Assembly: GCA_021797555.1 (NCBI GenBank)
Contig: JAJZZM010000004.1
Coordinates: forward strand, 88,067-152,066
DNA from: Thermoplasmata archaeon
Lineage (GTDB): Archaea; Thermoplasmatota; Thermoplasmata; Thermoplasmatales; Thermoplasmataceae
Reading direction: 5' to 3'
DNA length: 64,000 nt
The notes below the pieces were generated by a model, which saw nothing but the letters and a program-made list of their open reading frames with translations, had not been told where the DNA came from and ran no database searches. Positions 35,705 through 44,395 of this stretch are shown here, piece by piece. Numbering within the stretch: position 1 is the first letter of the stretch; each line of letters begins with the position of its first letter. Position numbers and translations under genes: made by a program.

Positions 35705-36039
35705 ATTAAAGCCACCCCCAGTGCTATGAATGTAAAGGCATATAATATCAATGGCGTTATAACTGTTCTATTTGATATTTTTCCGTTTTTGCTTCTATTA
35801 TGCATTAACGATAATAAATATAGTATTATTGATAATGCTATAAATGCCAGTGCTATTACCAGCAGGCCTTCCATGTAAACACCAAAATTCCCGAATACCG
35901 GTGACACCATTGTATATGGGTGTTCATGATACATCTCACCTATGGGCTTTATCAGTACCGCATATAAAATAAACGGTACACTTCCGAATAAGTAAATTAT
36001 CATAGAATAATAATATAGGTATACTGATTTTTTATCCAT
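35701..36039 (-). CDS. Membrane protein, 112 aa (cytochrome complex cluster)
   Basis: Three hydrophobic helices (about 6-28, 54-78 and 91-110) with a His/Glu-bearing loop (GEMYHEHPY) between the first two. No family recognised. It starts 1 base after the preceding small gene and overlaps the next by 4 bases, inside the cytochrome b/Rieske operon. An accessory or heme-linked subunit is plausible; the paired His could bind a metal, but this is inference. Confidence 0.6.
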   Translation of the reverse strand: MDKKSVYLYYYSMIIYLFGSVPFILYAVLIKPIGEMYHEHPYTMVSPVFGNFGVYMEGLLVIALAFIALSIILYLLSLMHNRSKNGKISNRTVITPLILYAFTFIALGVALI

Positions 36040-36040
36040 T

Positions 36041-36235
36041 TTAAACCCTCTCCTTTATTGTTTTTTGCATTATTAAAAACACTATCGCAGCAAACAGAAA
36101 TAAATTTATAACCAGTGTTATTGTCCATGCCCTCTCATATCTAAATGGATGTACCTGTGTAAAATACCACATTACCGGATCAACAACAACCAACTGTATT
36201 ATGCCTATTATATATATTATATTTTTAGTCTCCAT
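36041..36235 (-). CDS. Small membrane protein, 64 aa (cytochrome complex cluster)
   Basis: Two hydrophobic helices (about 5-22 and 37-56) around a loop with FTQVHPFRYERAW. I start it at the ATG at 36235, which overlaps the cytochrome b stop by 11 bases, and reject longer in-frame starts that would reach deeper into cytochrome b. It is a probable small subunit of the same complex; no family recognised. Confidence 0.55.
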   Translation of the reverse strand: METKNIIYIIGIIQLVVVDPVMWYFTQVHPFRYERAWTITLVINLFLFAAIVFLIMQKTIKERV

Positions 36236-37415
36236 TGAAATCACCATCCTTTTTTGCAAATCTCATTGCATATACAGGCAGGAAAGAAACAAGCGTTATT
36301 GCCCACCACATATATTCAGTTAATAACCTTGTCTGTGTTAATCCTGGTTGCGAATATCCCCATATTGTCATAACAGAGATTCCTATAAGTAGATATATCC
36401 CAAATGCTGTAATCCATGGTCTTTCAAGTACACCTTTTTTATGATATCTGTCTATAAACGGTATTATAAGCATGAATATTAATATGCCAATAATTAACGG
36501 TACGCCACCTGTGCTTAAACCATATCCGGCAACATCCATCAGTTTGTATACCGATGTTATATACCAGTCAGGAACAGGGAAAGTGCCGTATGCCAGTGAT
36601 CCATAGGCAAGGGTCAGCGTCTGCGGGAATGTTGCAGAAAATATTAAAACTATTCCTATTAATATTATTGCTGAAAACACTGCATATAATAGGTTTGTCG
36701 GGAACCATGGTATCATTTTACCTTTTTCAACTTTTTCACTTGCTAATCCTGATCTTTCAAAAAGCATAAAATGTGCAGCAAATATGGCAAGCATTAGTGT
36801 TGATAATACGGCTACATGCAATGCTAATAAATGTGAAAATGTTGCCGTTGTTGTGTAATTGCCAACTATTATAGCCTCAATCCAGTTTATAAGTGCTCCC
36901 GGCAATATCCTTCCAATAACGCTTCTCTGCATGAATAATAATCCTATATGCAGGGCTGCCATTGCTATTGCTGTATTTGCTAACATATACCCAAGAATGG
37001 CGGTTAATACCGTTAACAGAAATAAAAACACACCAAGAATCCACTGTAGCCACCTAAATTTACCCTTATATGAACCAACAAACCACTGCCTCATCATATG
37101 GAAATATACTAAACCAATCATTGTGTATGCCATATATAAATGTGAAGTTAATATAATATGGCCAAATGGCACATTATTTATTATATACTGTGTGGAAGCA
37201 TATGGGTCTACCTGGCTATAATAGAAGAATAATATTATGCCTGTTACTATCTGGTATATTAATGCAGTGGCAACCCACGCACCCGTCCACTCATCTATTC
37301 TATAGCCCTTTTTTGTAACTGATTTAAAACCCAGCTTATATGTTCCTTCAGGCAAATCCTTTTCTTCCTTCATTAAATCGGTAATATTATAATTGTTTTC
37401 CTCAGTTTTTTCCAT
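36225..37415 (-). CDS. Cytochrome b (bc1/b6f-type) subunit
   Basis: A 396-residue membrane protein with about eight to nine helices. Four histidines at heme-ligand spacing are visible: H92 and H106 in one helix (TSHLYMAYTMIGLVYFH, 14 apart) and H200 and H215 in a later one (LALHVAVL then AAHFMLF, 15 apart). WTGAWVATALIYQIVTGI is the first helix. VPDWYIT is the PEWY-like Qo-site motif. With the Rieske protein encoded just upstream it forms a quinol-oxidising complex that pumps protons. Three small membrane protein genes follow on the same message. Confidence 0.9.
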   Translation of the reverse strand: MEKTEENNYNITDLMKEEKDLPEGTYKLGFKSVTKKGYRIDEWTGAWVATALIYQIVTGIILFFYYSQVDPYASTQYIINNVPFGHIILTSHLYMAYTMIGLVYFHMMRQWFVGSYKGKFRWLQWILGVFLFLLTVLTAILGYMLANTAIAMAALHIGLLFMQRSVIGRILPGALINWIEAIIVGNYTTTATFSHLLALHVAVLSTLMLAIFAAHFMLFERSGLASEKVEKGKMIPWFPTNLLYAVFSAIILIGIVLIFSATFPQTLTLAYGSLAYGTFPVPDWYITSVYKLMDVAGYGLSTGGVPLIIGILIFMLIIPFIDRYHKKGVLERPWITAFGIYLLIGISVMTIWGYSQPGLTQTRLLTEYMWWAITLVSFLPVYAMRFAKKDGDFNGD

Positions 37416-37424
37416 CTATACCAC

Positions 37425-38423
37425 CTAAAAAGTACCCTTCCAGTTTAATCCGTCCTTATTTTCATTGCTTACAACTGTAGTTTTGTATAATATTATACTT
37501 CCGTTGCTCTGGTTCACATCAAGTGATGATGGACTTACACTTTCAAGAGATGTGACACTGTATTTATTAAGGCTTGTAGGTGTGGTTCTTGTTGATTGCC
37601 TTATTGCAGTACCACCAGTTAGATCCTCGTTTTTCACGCCTGCACCGTGTGTCTCGCCATCTGGAAATTTCAAATGTGTCCTTATAACCGCATTTGAAGA
37701 ATTTATCCCATATGCATATATATGATCATTTGAATCCGTGGCAAGCATTATCTGTGGCAGTGAATGGTTTGCCGGGCTTGCTGCAGGGCCGTTGTTATAT
37801 AAATTCCTGCCTCCCCATACAGGATTGTACTGGCTGCCATGGCATTTACAGTATATTAGTCCATAATCCGGCCATTTCTGTACACCAACACCATCTAATT
37901 TATATCCTATTAACTGTGATTCAAACGGTACACTCTGCCCCGGATGGTAATCTAAAAACGGTGGCACACAGCCTAAATGCTGGCATATCCCACTTACTGC
38001 GAGGATGGATGTATTTGTTGCACTATCATATATTATTCCATCCATTGGCGCATCAGTTCCAGGGGGAACTGGAGCAAATCCACTTGAAGGTGATGTATTT
38101 GGCGTTGTAATTTTGATACCCCTCAATGCAATTAAAAATGTGGGTTCATCCTGCAGCGGATAATTAAAAACCAGTATGGGTGACGACTTTGTTGTTTTTG
38201 ATGCACCGGCAAATTCTATTACCTCCGAAGTTGTTATAGGATTGCCATTGGGGTCCTCTAATATGGCTAATGGAAAATTATCCATAACAGGCACACTTCT
38301 ACCTTTTGGGACGGCATATCTTTCCATAGATAAACCACCAACAAGAAGTGCTGCAATAGATAAACCTGCACCCTTTAAAAAAGCCCTTTTTTCTGGCTCT
38401 TTAATGTTATTATCTTTATTCAT
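37425..38423 (-). CDS. Rieske iron-sulfur protein with Tat-like signal anchor
   Basis: A 332-residue protein. The [2Fe-2S] ligands are C147 and H149 (CQHLGC) and C192 and H195 (CKCHGS), with C152 and C194 placed for the usual disulfide. The N-terminus has KRAFLKG followed by a helix (18-32): a twin-arginine type signal anchor with Lys in place of the first Arg. A folded cofactor domain needs Tat export, and tatA and tatC are divergent neighbours. The C-terminal ~80 residues extend beyond a minimal Rieske domain and are Ser/Thr-rich. It passes electrons from quinol to an unknown acceptor outside the membrane. Confidence 0.93.
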   Translation of the reverse strand: MNKDNNIKEPEKRAFLKGAGLSIAALLVGGLSMERYAVPKGRSVPVMDNFPLAILEDPNGNPITTSEVIEFAGASKTTKSSPILVFNYPLQDEPTFLIALRGIKITTPNTSPSSGFAPVPPGTDAPMDGIIYDSATNTSILAVSGICQHLGCVPPFLDYHPGQSVPFESQLIGYKLDGVGVQKWPDYGLIYCKCHGSQYNPVWGGRNLYNNGPAASPANHSLPQIMLATDSNDHIYAYGINSSNAVIRTHLKFPDGETHGAGVKNEDLTGGTAIRQSTRTTPTSLNKYSVTSLESVSPSSLDVNQSNGSIILYKTTVVSNENKDGLNWKGTF

Positions 38424-38530
38424 AATAGATTCATATAATTAATCTATAATCGTTTTCCTAAAAATGTGAATATATTCATTAAAAAAATAATGTATTTTTA
38501 TTATAATGATAATAAAGTAATAGTGATAGT

Positions 38531-38860
38531 ATGTTCGATTCATATGCAGATTGGGCAATAATAATTGTCGTTGCGGTTCTGATATTCGGTGGAACTAAAA
38601 AGATTCCGGAAATGGCAAGGAATCTTGGAAAAGCCACAGGAGAATTTAAGAAAGGCCAGATGGAAATTGAGAATGAATTAAAAAATAGTGTTAATACAAC
38701 AAAAACTAACAAGGATCAGGTAAATTATATGAAAATTGCAGAGGATTTAAACATAGAAACAAAGGATAAAACAATAGATCAGATAATAAATGAAATAAAC
38801 CAGAAACTTAATAAAAACACAGCAGTTCCAGAAAATGTAGTGGAATCAAAGCAAAATTAA
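38531..38860 (+). CDS. tatA: Twin-arginine translocase subunit TatA
   Basis: A 109-residue protein with one N-terminal helix (about 8-20), the conserved FGG turn (19-21), the amphipathic helix KKIPEMARNLGKATGEFKKG and a charged tail. It forms the export channel with TatC, encoded 1 base after it. The gene is divergent from the Rieske gene, whose product has a Tat-like signal. Confidence 0.92.
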   Translation: MFDSYADWAIIIVVAVLIFGGTKKIPEMARNLGKATGEFKKGQMEIENELKNSVNTTKTNKDQVNYMKIAEDLNIETKDKTIDQIINEINQKLNKNTAVPENVVESKQN

Positions 38861-38861
38861 T

Positions 38862-39680
38862 ATGGAAAACGAGATACTTAATTACCTGGCCAAATATTCG
38901 GATGAGATAAGATACAGATTAATAAGAATATTAATGGTCCTGGGATCATTTTTCCTTGTATTCGTTATTTTCAAGCTCAAATATATAACATTGTTTGGAA
39001 AAAGATTTTTATTTATATATCCTGACCCTTATGACAATATAGGTGCCCAGGTTCTATATATTTTAAAGGCGCATATACTGCCGGCAGGCACATCATTATT
39101 GATAATAAAGCCCGTTGATGGCGTAATGGCAGATTTCTATACATGCATTGCCATGGCGGTAATATTATCAATGCCAGTCATAGTTTACGAGGTTTCAAAA
39201 TTTATAGACCCTGCATTAAAGGATAATGAAAAGGAACTGTTAAGGTCAATAATAATACCGGCATCCGTGCTATTTTTTATTGGGTCATTTATAGGCATAT
39301 ATTTTATTGCACCGGTATTATTTAAAATATTCTCTGCATTCGATGTGGGCGTCGGTGCATCAATAACTGTAAGCATTTCAAGTTTTGTTTCCTTTGTATT
39401 TCTATATATAATTGCATTCGGTTTATCCTTTGAATTGCCGGTATTCATGGTAGGTTTAAGCAAATTTGGAATAGTTACATCTGAAACATGGGTCAAAAAC
39501 TGGAGATATGCAGTTATCGGTGCATTGGTTTACGGTATGCTCTTCTCTCCAGGAGTAACGGGATTTACCATGGTTATTATTGCATTGCCCATGATAGGTT
39601 TATACTTTCTGGGCATACACTATGCAAAAAAAGCAGAAAAATCCGAAAAAACAGAAAGCTTAAACAGTGCTGATCAGTGA
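38862..39680 (+). CDS. tatC: Twin-arginine translocase subunit TatC
   Basis: A 272-residue protein with six membrane helices. The N-terminal EIRYRLIRIL matches the TatC start (usually E-L-R-x-R), and FELPVFMVGLSKFGIV followed by WRYAVIGALVYGMLFSPG is the conserved TatC segment (F-E-x-P ... R-R/Y). It recognises twin-arginine signals of folded substrates. It is co-transcribed with tatA. The last 21 bases overlap the convergent 106-residue gene. Confidence 0.95.
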   Translation: MENEILNYLAKYSDEIRYRLIRILMVLGSFFLVFVIFKLKYITLFGKRFLFIYPDPYDNIGAQVLYILKAHILPAGTSLLIIKPVDGVMADFYTCIAMAVILSMPVIVYEVSKFIDPALKDNEKELLRSIIIPASVLFFIGSFIGIYFIAPVLFKIFSAFDVGVGASITVSISSFVSFVFLYIIAFGLSFELPVFMVGLSKFGIVTSETWVKNWRYAVIGALVYGMLFSPGVTGFTMVIIALPMIGLYFLGIHYAKKAEKSEKTESLNSADQ

Positions 39681-39980
39681 AAGTCCCTTTATCTCTATTC
39701 CCTTAAAACCTTTTTTAATTTTTATATTTTCCCTTTCCTTATTTATTGAATTGTAAATATCGTTATACATCTCTATTTTTACAGGTTCGTGAATTTTATA
39801 TGTGTTGTCAAATTTATAATTATCATTTATTTCACAGTAAACTTTTCTAATTAAAGGGCATAATTCATCCGTGCATGGTCCTTTCTCCATTGTTATTTTT
39901 ATTAATAATACCTTGTTGTTTAATAAATTTTTTACCTTTTCATCGATATCAATAGAACCATTGCCCAATTTTATTATCAT
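39660..39980 (-). CDS. Hypothetical cysteine-containing small protein, possibly HesB-like
   Basis: A 106-residue protein with a Cys cluster, PCTDELCPLIRKVYCEI (about 35-51). The end, KKGFKGIEIKGLSLIS, and the overall strand pattern recall the small HesB/IscA-like archaeal family in which a cysteine pair sits early and a KGxxxxxxxVKG strand ends the protein. This likeness is weak and tentative. Its 3' end overlaps tatC by 21 bases in convergent orientation. It is divergent from the copper regulator gene. Confidence 0.5.
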   Translation of the reverse strand: MIIKLGNGSIDIDEKVKNLLNNKVLLIKITMEKGPCTDELCPLIRKVYCEINDNYKFDNTYKIHEPVKIEMYNDIYNSINKERENIKIKKGFKGIEIKGLSLISTV

Positions 39981-40056
39981 TAAAATAGAATAATAGTATA
40001 ATATAAAAACATTTTTTATAAAATAGCATAATAATTTTAAACTTTATGTGCAAATA

Positions 40057-40066
40057 GATTATATAT
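40057..40066 (+). promoter_or_regulatory. TATA box of the copper regulator gene
   Basis: ATTATATATT lies about 26 bases before the ATG at 40087. Immediately upstream is TGCAAAT (40050-40056), a half-site like the palindrome before copM, so the regulator could control its own promoter. Confidence 0.5.
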
Positions 40067-40086
40067 TAATTAAATAATAAGGTATT

Positions 40087-40596
40087 ATGCACACAAATAA
40101 TTTAAGCTATAATGAATCAAGGGTACTTAGATTGTTAATGGAAAATTCAAGATTAACCATATCTGAAATATCAAACAAATTAAATTTAAATAGAAATACA
40201 GTATCAAAAATTATTAGTTATTTAAATAAAGAATACATAGAGAAATATACCGTAGAAACAAAGGAAAACAATGACAATATGTATTTTATTGTAATTGTTG
40301 ACAGTATCAATGACATAAATAATGAAAATATAGTAGAATACTATGAATTAATGAATGGCAAATATATGGTAATAATGAATAAAAATTCATTAAATAATAA
40401 AATAAAATATAATAATATTGATATAGCAAGGAAAAGATTTACATTTTTTAATAATGAAAATATTGATTTATACTGCGATTACTGCAATAATAAAATAAAT
40501 GGCATTCCAAGGGCATATGAATATAATAAAAACAAATATTATTTCTGCTGTGATACCTGTAAAAGTTCGTTTATTAAAAAATTGCCAGAAATATAA
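40087..40596 (+). CDS. copT: CopT-like HTH regulator with TRASH metal-sensing domain
   Basis: A 169-residue protein. Residues 8-50 form an Lrp/AsnC-type helix-turn-helix (LTISEISNKLNLNRNTVSKII). The C-terminal TRASH domain has C130, C133, C154, C155 and C158 (CDYC, YYFCCDTC), a treble-clef metal site. This architecture matches archaeal copper regulators encoded next to a TRASH/YHS chaperone and a copper ATPase; both follow here. It probably senses Cu(I) and controls the downstream genes. Confidence 0.85.
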   Translation: MHTNNLSYNESRVLRLLMENSRLTISEISNKLNLNRNTVSKIISYLNKEYIEKYTVETKENNDNMYFIVIVDSINDINNENIVEYYELMNGKYMVIMNKNSLNNKIKYNNIDIARKRFTFFNNENIDLYCDYCNNKINGIPRAYEYNKNKYYFCCDTCKSSFIKKLPEI

Positions 40597-40606
40597 TTGA
40601 ATATTA

Positions 40607-40622
40607 TGCAAAATGCATTGCA
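40607..40622 (+). promoter_or_regulatory. Palindromic operator candidate of the copper locus
   Basis: TGCAAAATGCATTGCA is an imperfect palindrome centred on ATGCAT. It ends 5 bases before the TATA-like CTTTATAAC (28 to 20 bases before the copM ATG), where a regulator could control transcription. A TGCAAAT half-site recurs before copT and again at 40619. Confidence 0.5.
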
Positions 40623-40654
40623 AATTGCTTTATAACAAATAAAAATACATAATT

Positions 40655-40789
40655 ATGGCAACAGATCCTGTATGCGGAATGAAGGGTAATAAAGATATAG
40701 AAAGTGAATATAAGGGGAAAAAATATTATTTCTGCTGTGAACATTGCAGGGAAGAATTTGATAAAAACCCGGTAAAATACACAAGGTAA
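40655..40789 (+). CDS. copM: Small YHS/TRASH copper-binding protein (CopM-like)
   Basis: A 44-residue gene. MATDPVCGM at the start and YYFCCEHCREEF later give the YHS/TRASH cysteine pattern (C7, then C27, C28, C31). The protein is a likely cytoplasmic metallochaperone of the CopM type. Its first nine residues and the bases before its ATG are nearly identical to the start of copA, which begins 6 bases after its stop, showing local duplication of this domain. Confidence 0.88.
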   Translation: MATDPVCGMKGNKDIESEYKGKKYYFCCEHCREEFDKNPVKYTR

Positions 40790-40795
40790 TTAATT

Positions 40796-42814
40796 ATGGC
40801 AACAGACCCTGTATGCGGAATGTACGTTTCAGAGGATTCCAATATTTATTCTGATAAAGATGGCACAAGGTATTATTTCTGCTCTCAGGGTTGCAAGGAA
40901 AAATTTGATTCGCCTGATATAGAGGAAAAATCATTAAAATACAAATTGATAATAGCATGGGTATTTTCAATACCTCTTTTGATAATAGATTATCTATTTA
41001 AATTTTCATTTAAAAATTATCTATTATTTGTTTTAGTTCTGCCTGTTCAGTTATATTCAGGCTCCAGTTTTTATAAAGGCGCGTACCAGGCAGTAAAAAA
41101 TAAAATGGGAAATATGGATTTATTAATAACATTAGGCACATTAACTGCATTTATATTTTCAATTATAATAACATTTGATTCTAAAATATTCCCCGTTAAA
41201 TATACATATTTTGATGCATCTGCATTTATAATTACATTAATATTAACAGGAAGCTACATAGAAAGCTTAACCAAGAAAAAAGCGAATTCATCTGCAAATA
41301 AATTGTTATCATTACTGCCATCAAAGGTTCATTTATATTACGGAAATAAAATTGTTGATACAAAAATTGATGATATAAAAATCAACGATAAAATATTGAT
41401 AAGGCCCGGTGAGAATATTCCTGTCGATGGAAAAATATTTAGTGGGGAATCAGAAATAGATGAATCAATGATAACCGGTGAGGAAATACCTGTACTGAAA
41501 AAAACAGATGATAATGTTATTTCAGGAACAAAAAACATTAACGGTGAAATATCTGTCATAGTTAAAAATTACGGTGCAAATTCAACAGTAAACAAAATTT
41601 ATTCCATGATACAGATGGCATCAATGGGAAGGGCAAAAATACAGAGAATTGCCGATATATTTTCGTCATATTTTGTTCCTGTAGTTTTAATTGCGGCGTT
41701 ATCATCATCAATATTCTGGTATTTCTATTTAAGGTCTGTAAATAATCCGTTATATACAGTAATAGCAATACTTGTTTTTGTTTCTGTGGTTGTTATAGCA
41801 TGTCCCTGTGCCATAGGCCTTGCTGCGCCAATAACATTATTAATATCATCAAATAAGGCATCCGAAAATGGAATATTGATAAAAAACTCCAGTTCAATAG
41901 ATAGATTATCTAAAATAGATACAGTTATATTTGACAAAACAGGAACATTAACAGATAATAATCCGGAAATAACAGATTTAGAGCTATATTATGATAATGA
42001 ATATGTTTATTCATTATTATATTCAATGGAAATTAAATCAAACCATCCTGTAGCGTATGCTATTATAAATTATTTAAAGAATTATAAGTATGATATTCTT
42101 AATATAGAAAATTTCAAGGAAATACCGGGTTATGGTGTTACAGGATATTATAATGATGATTTCATAGAAATAAAAAAGAACAATGATAAAATATCTTTAA
42201 TGGTAAATTCAAAGGAATATGCTTCAATGAAGATATCATACGGTTTAAGGGAAACTGTTAAAAATTCCATAAAAAAATTAAAAAAGAACAATATAAATAT
42301 TATAATTGTAACGGGTGATTCAAAGGAAAATGCTGAAAAAGTAGCTGATTATCTTGATGTAAACACATATTATTATGATATTAAGCCGGAAGGCAAATCC
42401 GAAATTGTAAAGAAATACCAGTCAACAGGAAATTATGTAATGTTTGTGGGTGACGGAATCAATGATACAATTGCAATGGAAACAGCAGATGTTGGTGTTG
42501 CCATGTCTTCAGGTTCCGATATAGCAAAGGAAAGTGGTGATATAATATTATTAAACAATGATTTGAATAATATATATAATATGCTCATTATAGGAAAATA
42601 CACCATAAGCAAGGTAAAGCAGAATATAGGATGGGCAATAGGCTATAATTCCGCTTTGATTCCTGTAGCAGCAGGCATAATGGTTCCATTGCTGGGCCTG
42701 GGCATATACGATGTACTGCCAATATTTGCGGCACTGGCAATGGGCTTAAGCTCCACAACAGTTGTCTTGAATTCGTTAAGGATTAAAGGCCATATAAAAA
42801 ATGCAATAGCATAA
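40796..42814 (+). CDS. copA: Copper-transporting P1B ATPase with N-terminal YHS domain
   Basis: A 672-residue ATPase. Residues 1-40 are a YHS metal-binding domain (C7, C29, C33). The intramembrane metal site is CPC (336-338), the actuator TGEE is at 228-231, the phosphorylated residue is D380 in DKTGTLT, NHPVAYA is the HP locus and VGDGINDTIA the hinge. CPC specifies Cu(I)/Ag(I) export. About eight membrane helices are present. The YHS domain replaces the usual CxxC-type HMA domain, matching the small chaperone encoded before it. Regulation by the CopT-like protein is likely. Confidence 0.95.
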   Translation: MATDPVCGMYVSEDSNIYSDKDGTRYYFCSQGCKEKFDSPDIEEKSLKYKLIIAWVFSIPLLIIDYLFKFSFKNYLLFVLVLPVQLYSGSSFYKGAYQAVKNKMGNMDLLITLGTLTAFIFSIIITFDSKIFPVKYTYFDASAFIITLILTGSYIESLTKKKANSSANKLLSLLPSKVHLYYGNKIVDTKIDDIKINDKILIRPGENIPVDGKIFSGESEIDESMITGEEIPVLKKTDDNVISGTKNINGEISVIVKNYGANSTVNKIYSMIQMASMGRAKIQRIADIFSSYFVPVVLIAALSSSIFWYFYLRSVNNPLYTVIAILVFVSVVVIACPCAIGLAAPITLLISSNKASENGILIKNSSSIDRLSKIDTVIFDKTGTLTDNNPEITDLELYYDNEYVYSLLYSMEIKSNHPVAYAIINYLKNYKYDILNIENFKEIPGYGVTGYYNDDFIEIKKNNDKISLMVNSKEYASMKISYGLRETVKNSIKKLKKNNINIIIVTGDSKENAEKVADYLDVNTYYYDIKPEGKSEIVKKYQSTGNYVMFVGDGINDTIAMETADVGVAMSSGSDIAKESGDIILLNNDLNNIYNMLIIGKYTISKVKQNIGWAIGYNSALIPVAAGIMVPLLGLGIYDVLPIFAALAMGLSSTTVVLNSLRIKGHIKNAIA

Positions 42815-42858
42815 ATTTTTTCCAATAAGTTTATAAAAACTAATTAATTACTTAATAT

Positions 42859-43314
42859 ATGGAAATGATGGCAACGGAATTTAAAAATGGTGAAAAAATA
42901 CCGGTAAAATATACGTGTGATGGTGATAATATATCACCTGAAATTGAGATTAATGACCCGGACAATAAGGGTTATTATATACTTATTCTGGATGACCCGG
43001 ATGCACCTGGAGCACTATTTACGCACTGGATTATATATAATATACCGGCTACTGTAAAAAAAATAAAAGAAAATATAGATAAAAATGAGGTAACTGAAGA
43101 AGGTTTTTACCAGGGAATAAATGATTTCCATAAAATAGGCTATGGAGGTCCATGCCCGCCTTCAGGTTATAACCATAGATATTATTTTATATTATATAAA
43201 ACGGACAAATTAATAGATAAAAAACAGATAACTTCAGATGAAATATTCCCACTGGTTGAGCCGTTAAAAAATAAAACAGAGTTTTATGGTGTATACGCTA
43301 GGTCAAAAAATTAA
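42859..43314 (+). CDS. PEBP/YbhB-family protein
   Basis: A 151-residue phosphatidylethanolamine-binding-protein-family member. Conserved marks are KYTCDGDNISPEI, DDPDAPGALFTHWIIYNIP and YGGPCPPSGYNHRYYF, which form the anion-binding pocket. The bacterial/archaeal YbhB branch has no proven general function; in other organisms the fold inhibits kinases or binds phospholipids. It has its own TATA box (AAGTTTATAAA) 26 bases upstream, in agreement with the first ATG. Confidence 0.9.
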   Translation: MEMMATEFKNGEKIPVKYTCDGDNISPEIEINDPDNKGYYILILDDPDAPGALFTHWIIYNIPATVKKIKENIDKNEVTEEGFYQGINDFHKIGYGGPCPPSGYNHRYYFILYKTDKLIDKKQITSDEIFPLVEPLKNKTEFYGVYARSKN

Positions 43315-43343
43315 TATTTTTTATAATTATTAAAATATATATT

Positions 43344-44282
43344 TTAATTTTTCACTTCGTTCAGGGCATCCAACAATTTGCTGTATGATTCTTCAAAATT
43401 TAATCTTGTTATGCATATTCTCAGATAGGGACCTTTTACTCCAAAAAATCTTGCAGGTGCTGCTATAATACCTTTTTCTGCCAGTTTTTCACTCAAATCA
43501 TCTGAATCCATATCCGTATAATTCGAGTAATCCATGAAGGAAACAGGCACATTTAATGGCTCTATATTTTTATAAAACTTTAATTTGCCCTTATTTTTAA
43601 TTAATATGCTGTGATTATTATTTATTATATTCCTGACATAATTTACTATATTATCATTGTCCTTTAATATTTTATAGCCTACTGAAACATTTATCCTCGA
43701 AACTCCTTCGGTCAATAATCCCTTATAACCCTCTATTTTTTCAGCATCTTCGATGTTGGGTGTTACAATATACCCGAGCCTTAAATCATCGCCTGCATAC
43801 AATTTCGTAAATGTATTGATAATATATCCATCATTATATGTTATTTTATCTAAATCCTGATAAAACTCCATAAAAGTTTCATCTATTACATTTATTTTAT
43901 TTTCATTATTTACTTTTATTAGAGTGCCGGTAGGATTATTTGGATTACTACCAGCAAAAACATCACTGCCATTATTATAACCTAATAATTCCGGAGTTTT
44001 ATTTATTAGCTCATATTCTGGATAATTTACGTTATAGCCATTATACCTTTTTTTTAAATAAAACATTACTAAAGAAAAAGCCTCTGTAGCGCCATGCGTT
44101 ATAACAATGTTATTTTTATTGACATTATGCAGTGATGCTATTTCATCCTTTAAATCATTATCATCCTTTAATTCATAGTTATTAAAGTATTTATTAATGT
44201 CTAAAACACCGTACATGCCGCTGCTGCTTAATCCATATTCGCCTTTATGGTTCATTAGCCATTTTCCTATACTGAATTCCAT
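43344..44282 (-). CDS. Class I/II PLP-dependent aminotransferase (HisC/CobD-like)
   Basis: A 312-residue fold-type I aminotransferase, shorter than most. Motifs: THGATEAFSLVM (cofactor phosphate), GSNPNNPTGT (the conserved NPxNPTG), IDETFMEF (Asp to pyridine nitrogen), NTFTKLYAGDDLRLGY (Schiff-base Lys and nearby Arg) and LRICI at the substrate Arg. The size and motifs suit a histidinol-phosphate aminotransferase or a threonine-phosphate decarboxylase (CobD). No histidine genes surround it; the window's corrin operon makes CobD imaginable but does not prove it. Confidence 0.8.
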   Translation of the reverse strand: MEFSIGKWLMNHKGEYGLSSSGMYGVLDINKYFNNYELKDDNDLKDEIASLHNVNKNNIVITHGATEAFSLVMFYLKKRYNGYNVNYPEYELINKTPELLGYNNGSDVFAGSNPNNPTGTLIKVNNENKINVIDETFMEFYQDLDKITYNDGYIINTFTKLYAGDDLRLGYIVTPNIEDAEKIEGYKGLLTEGVSRINVSVGYKILKDNDNIVNYVRNIINNNHSILIKNKGKLKFYKNIEPLNVPVSFMDYSNYTDMDSDDLSEKLAEKGIIAAPARFFGVKGPYLRICITRLNFEESYSKLLDALNEVKN

Positions 44283-44395
44283 AATTCTTTATTATTATAA
44301 TACATTTTAATTTTTGTCATTCAAACTTATATTATAATTTATATAACCAATTTTATTATAAATATATATTAAATATTTTGCTGTAATATATCAAT

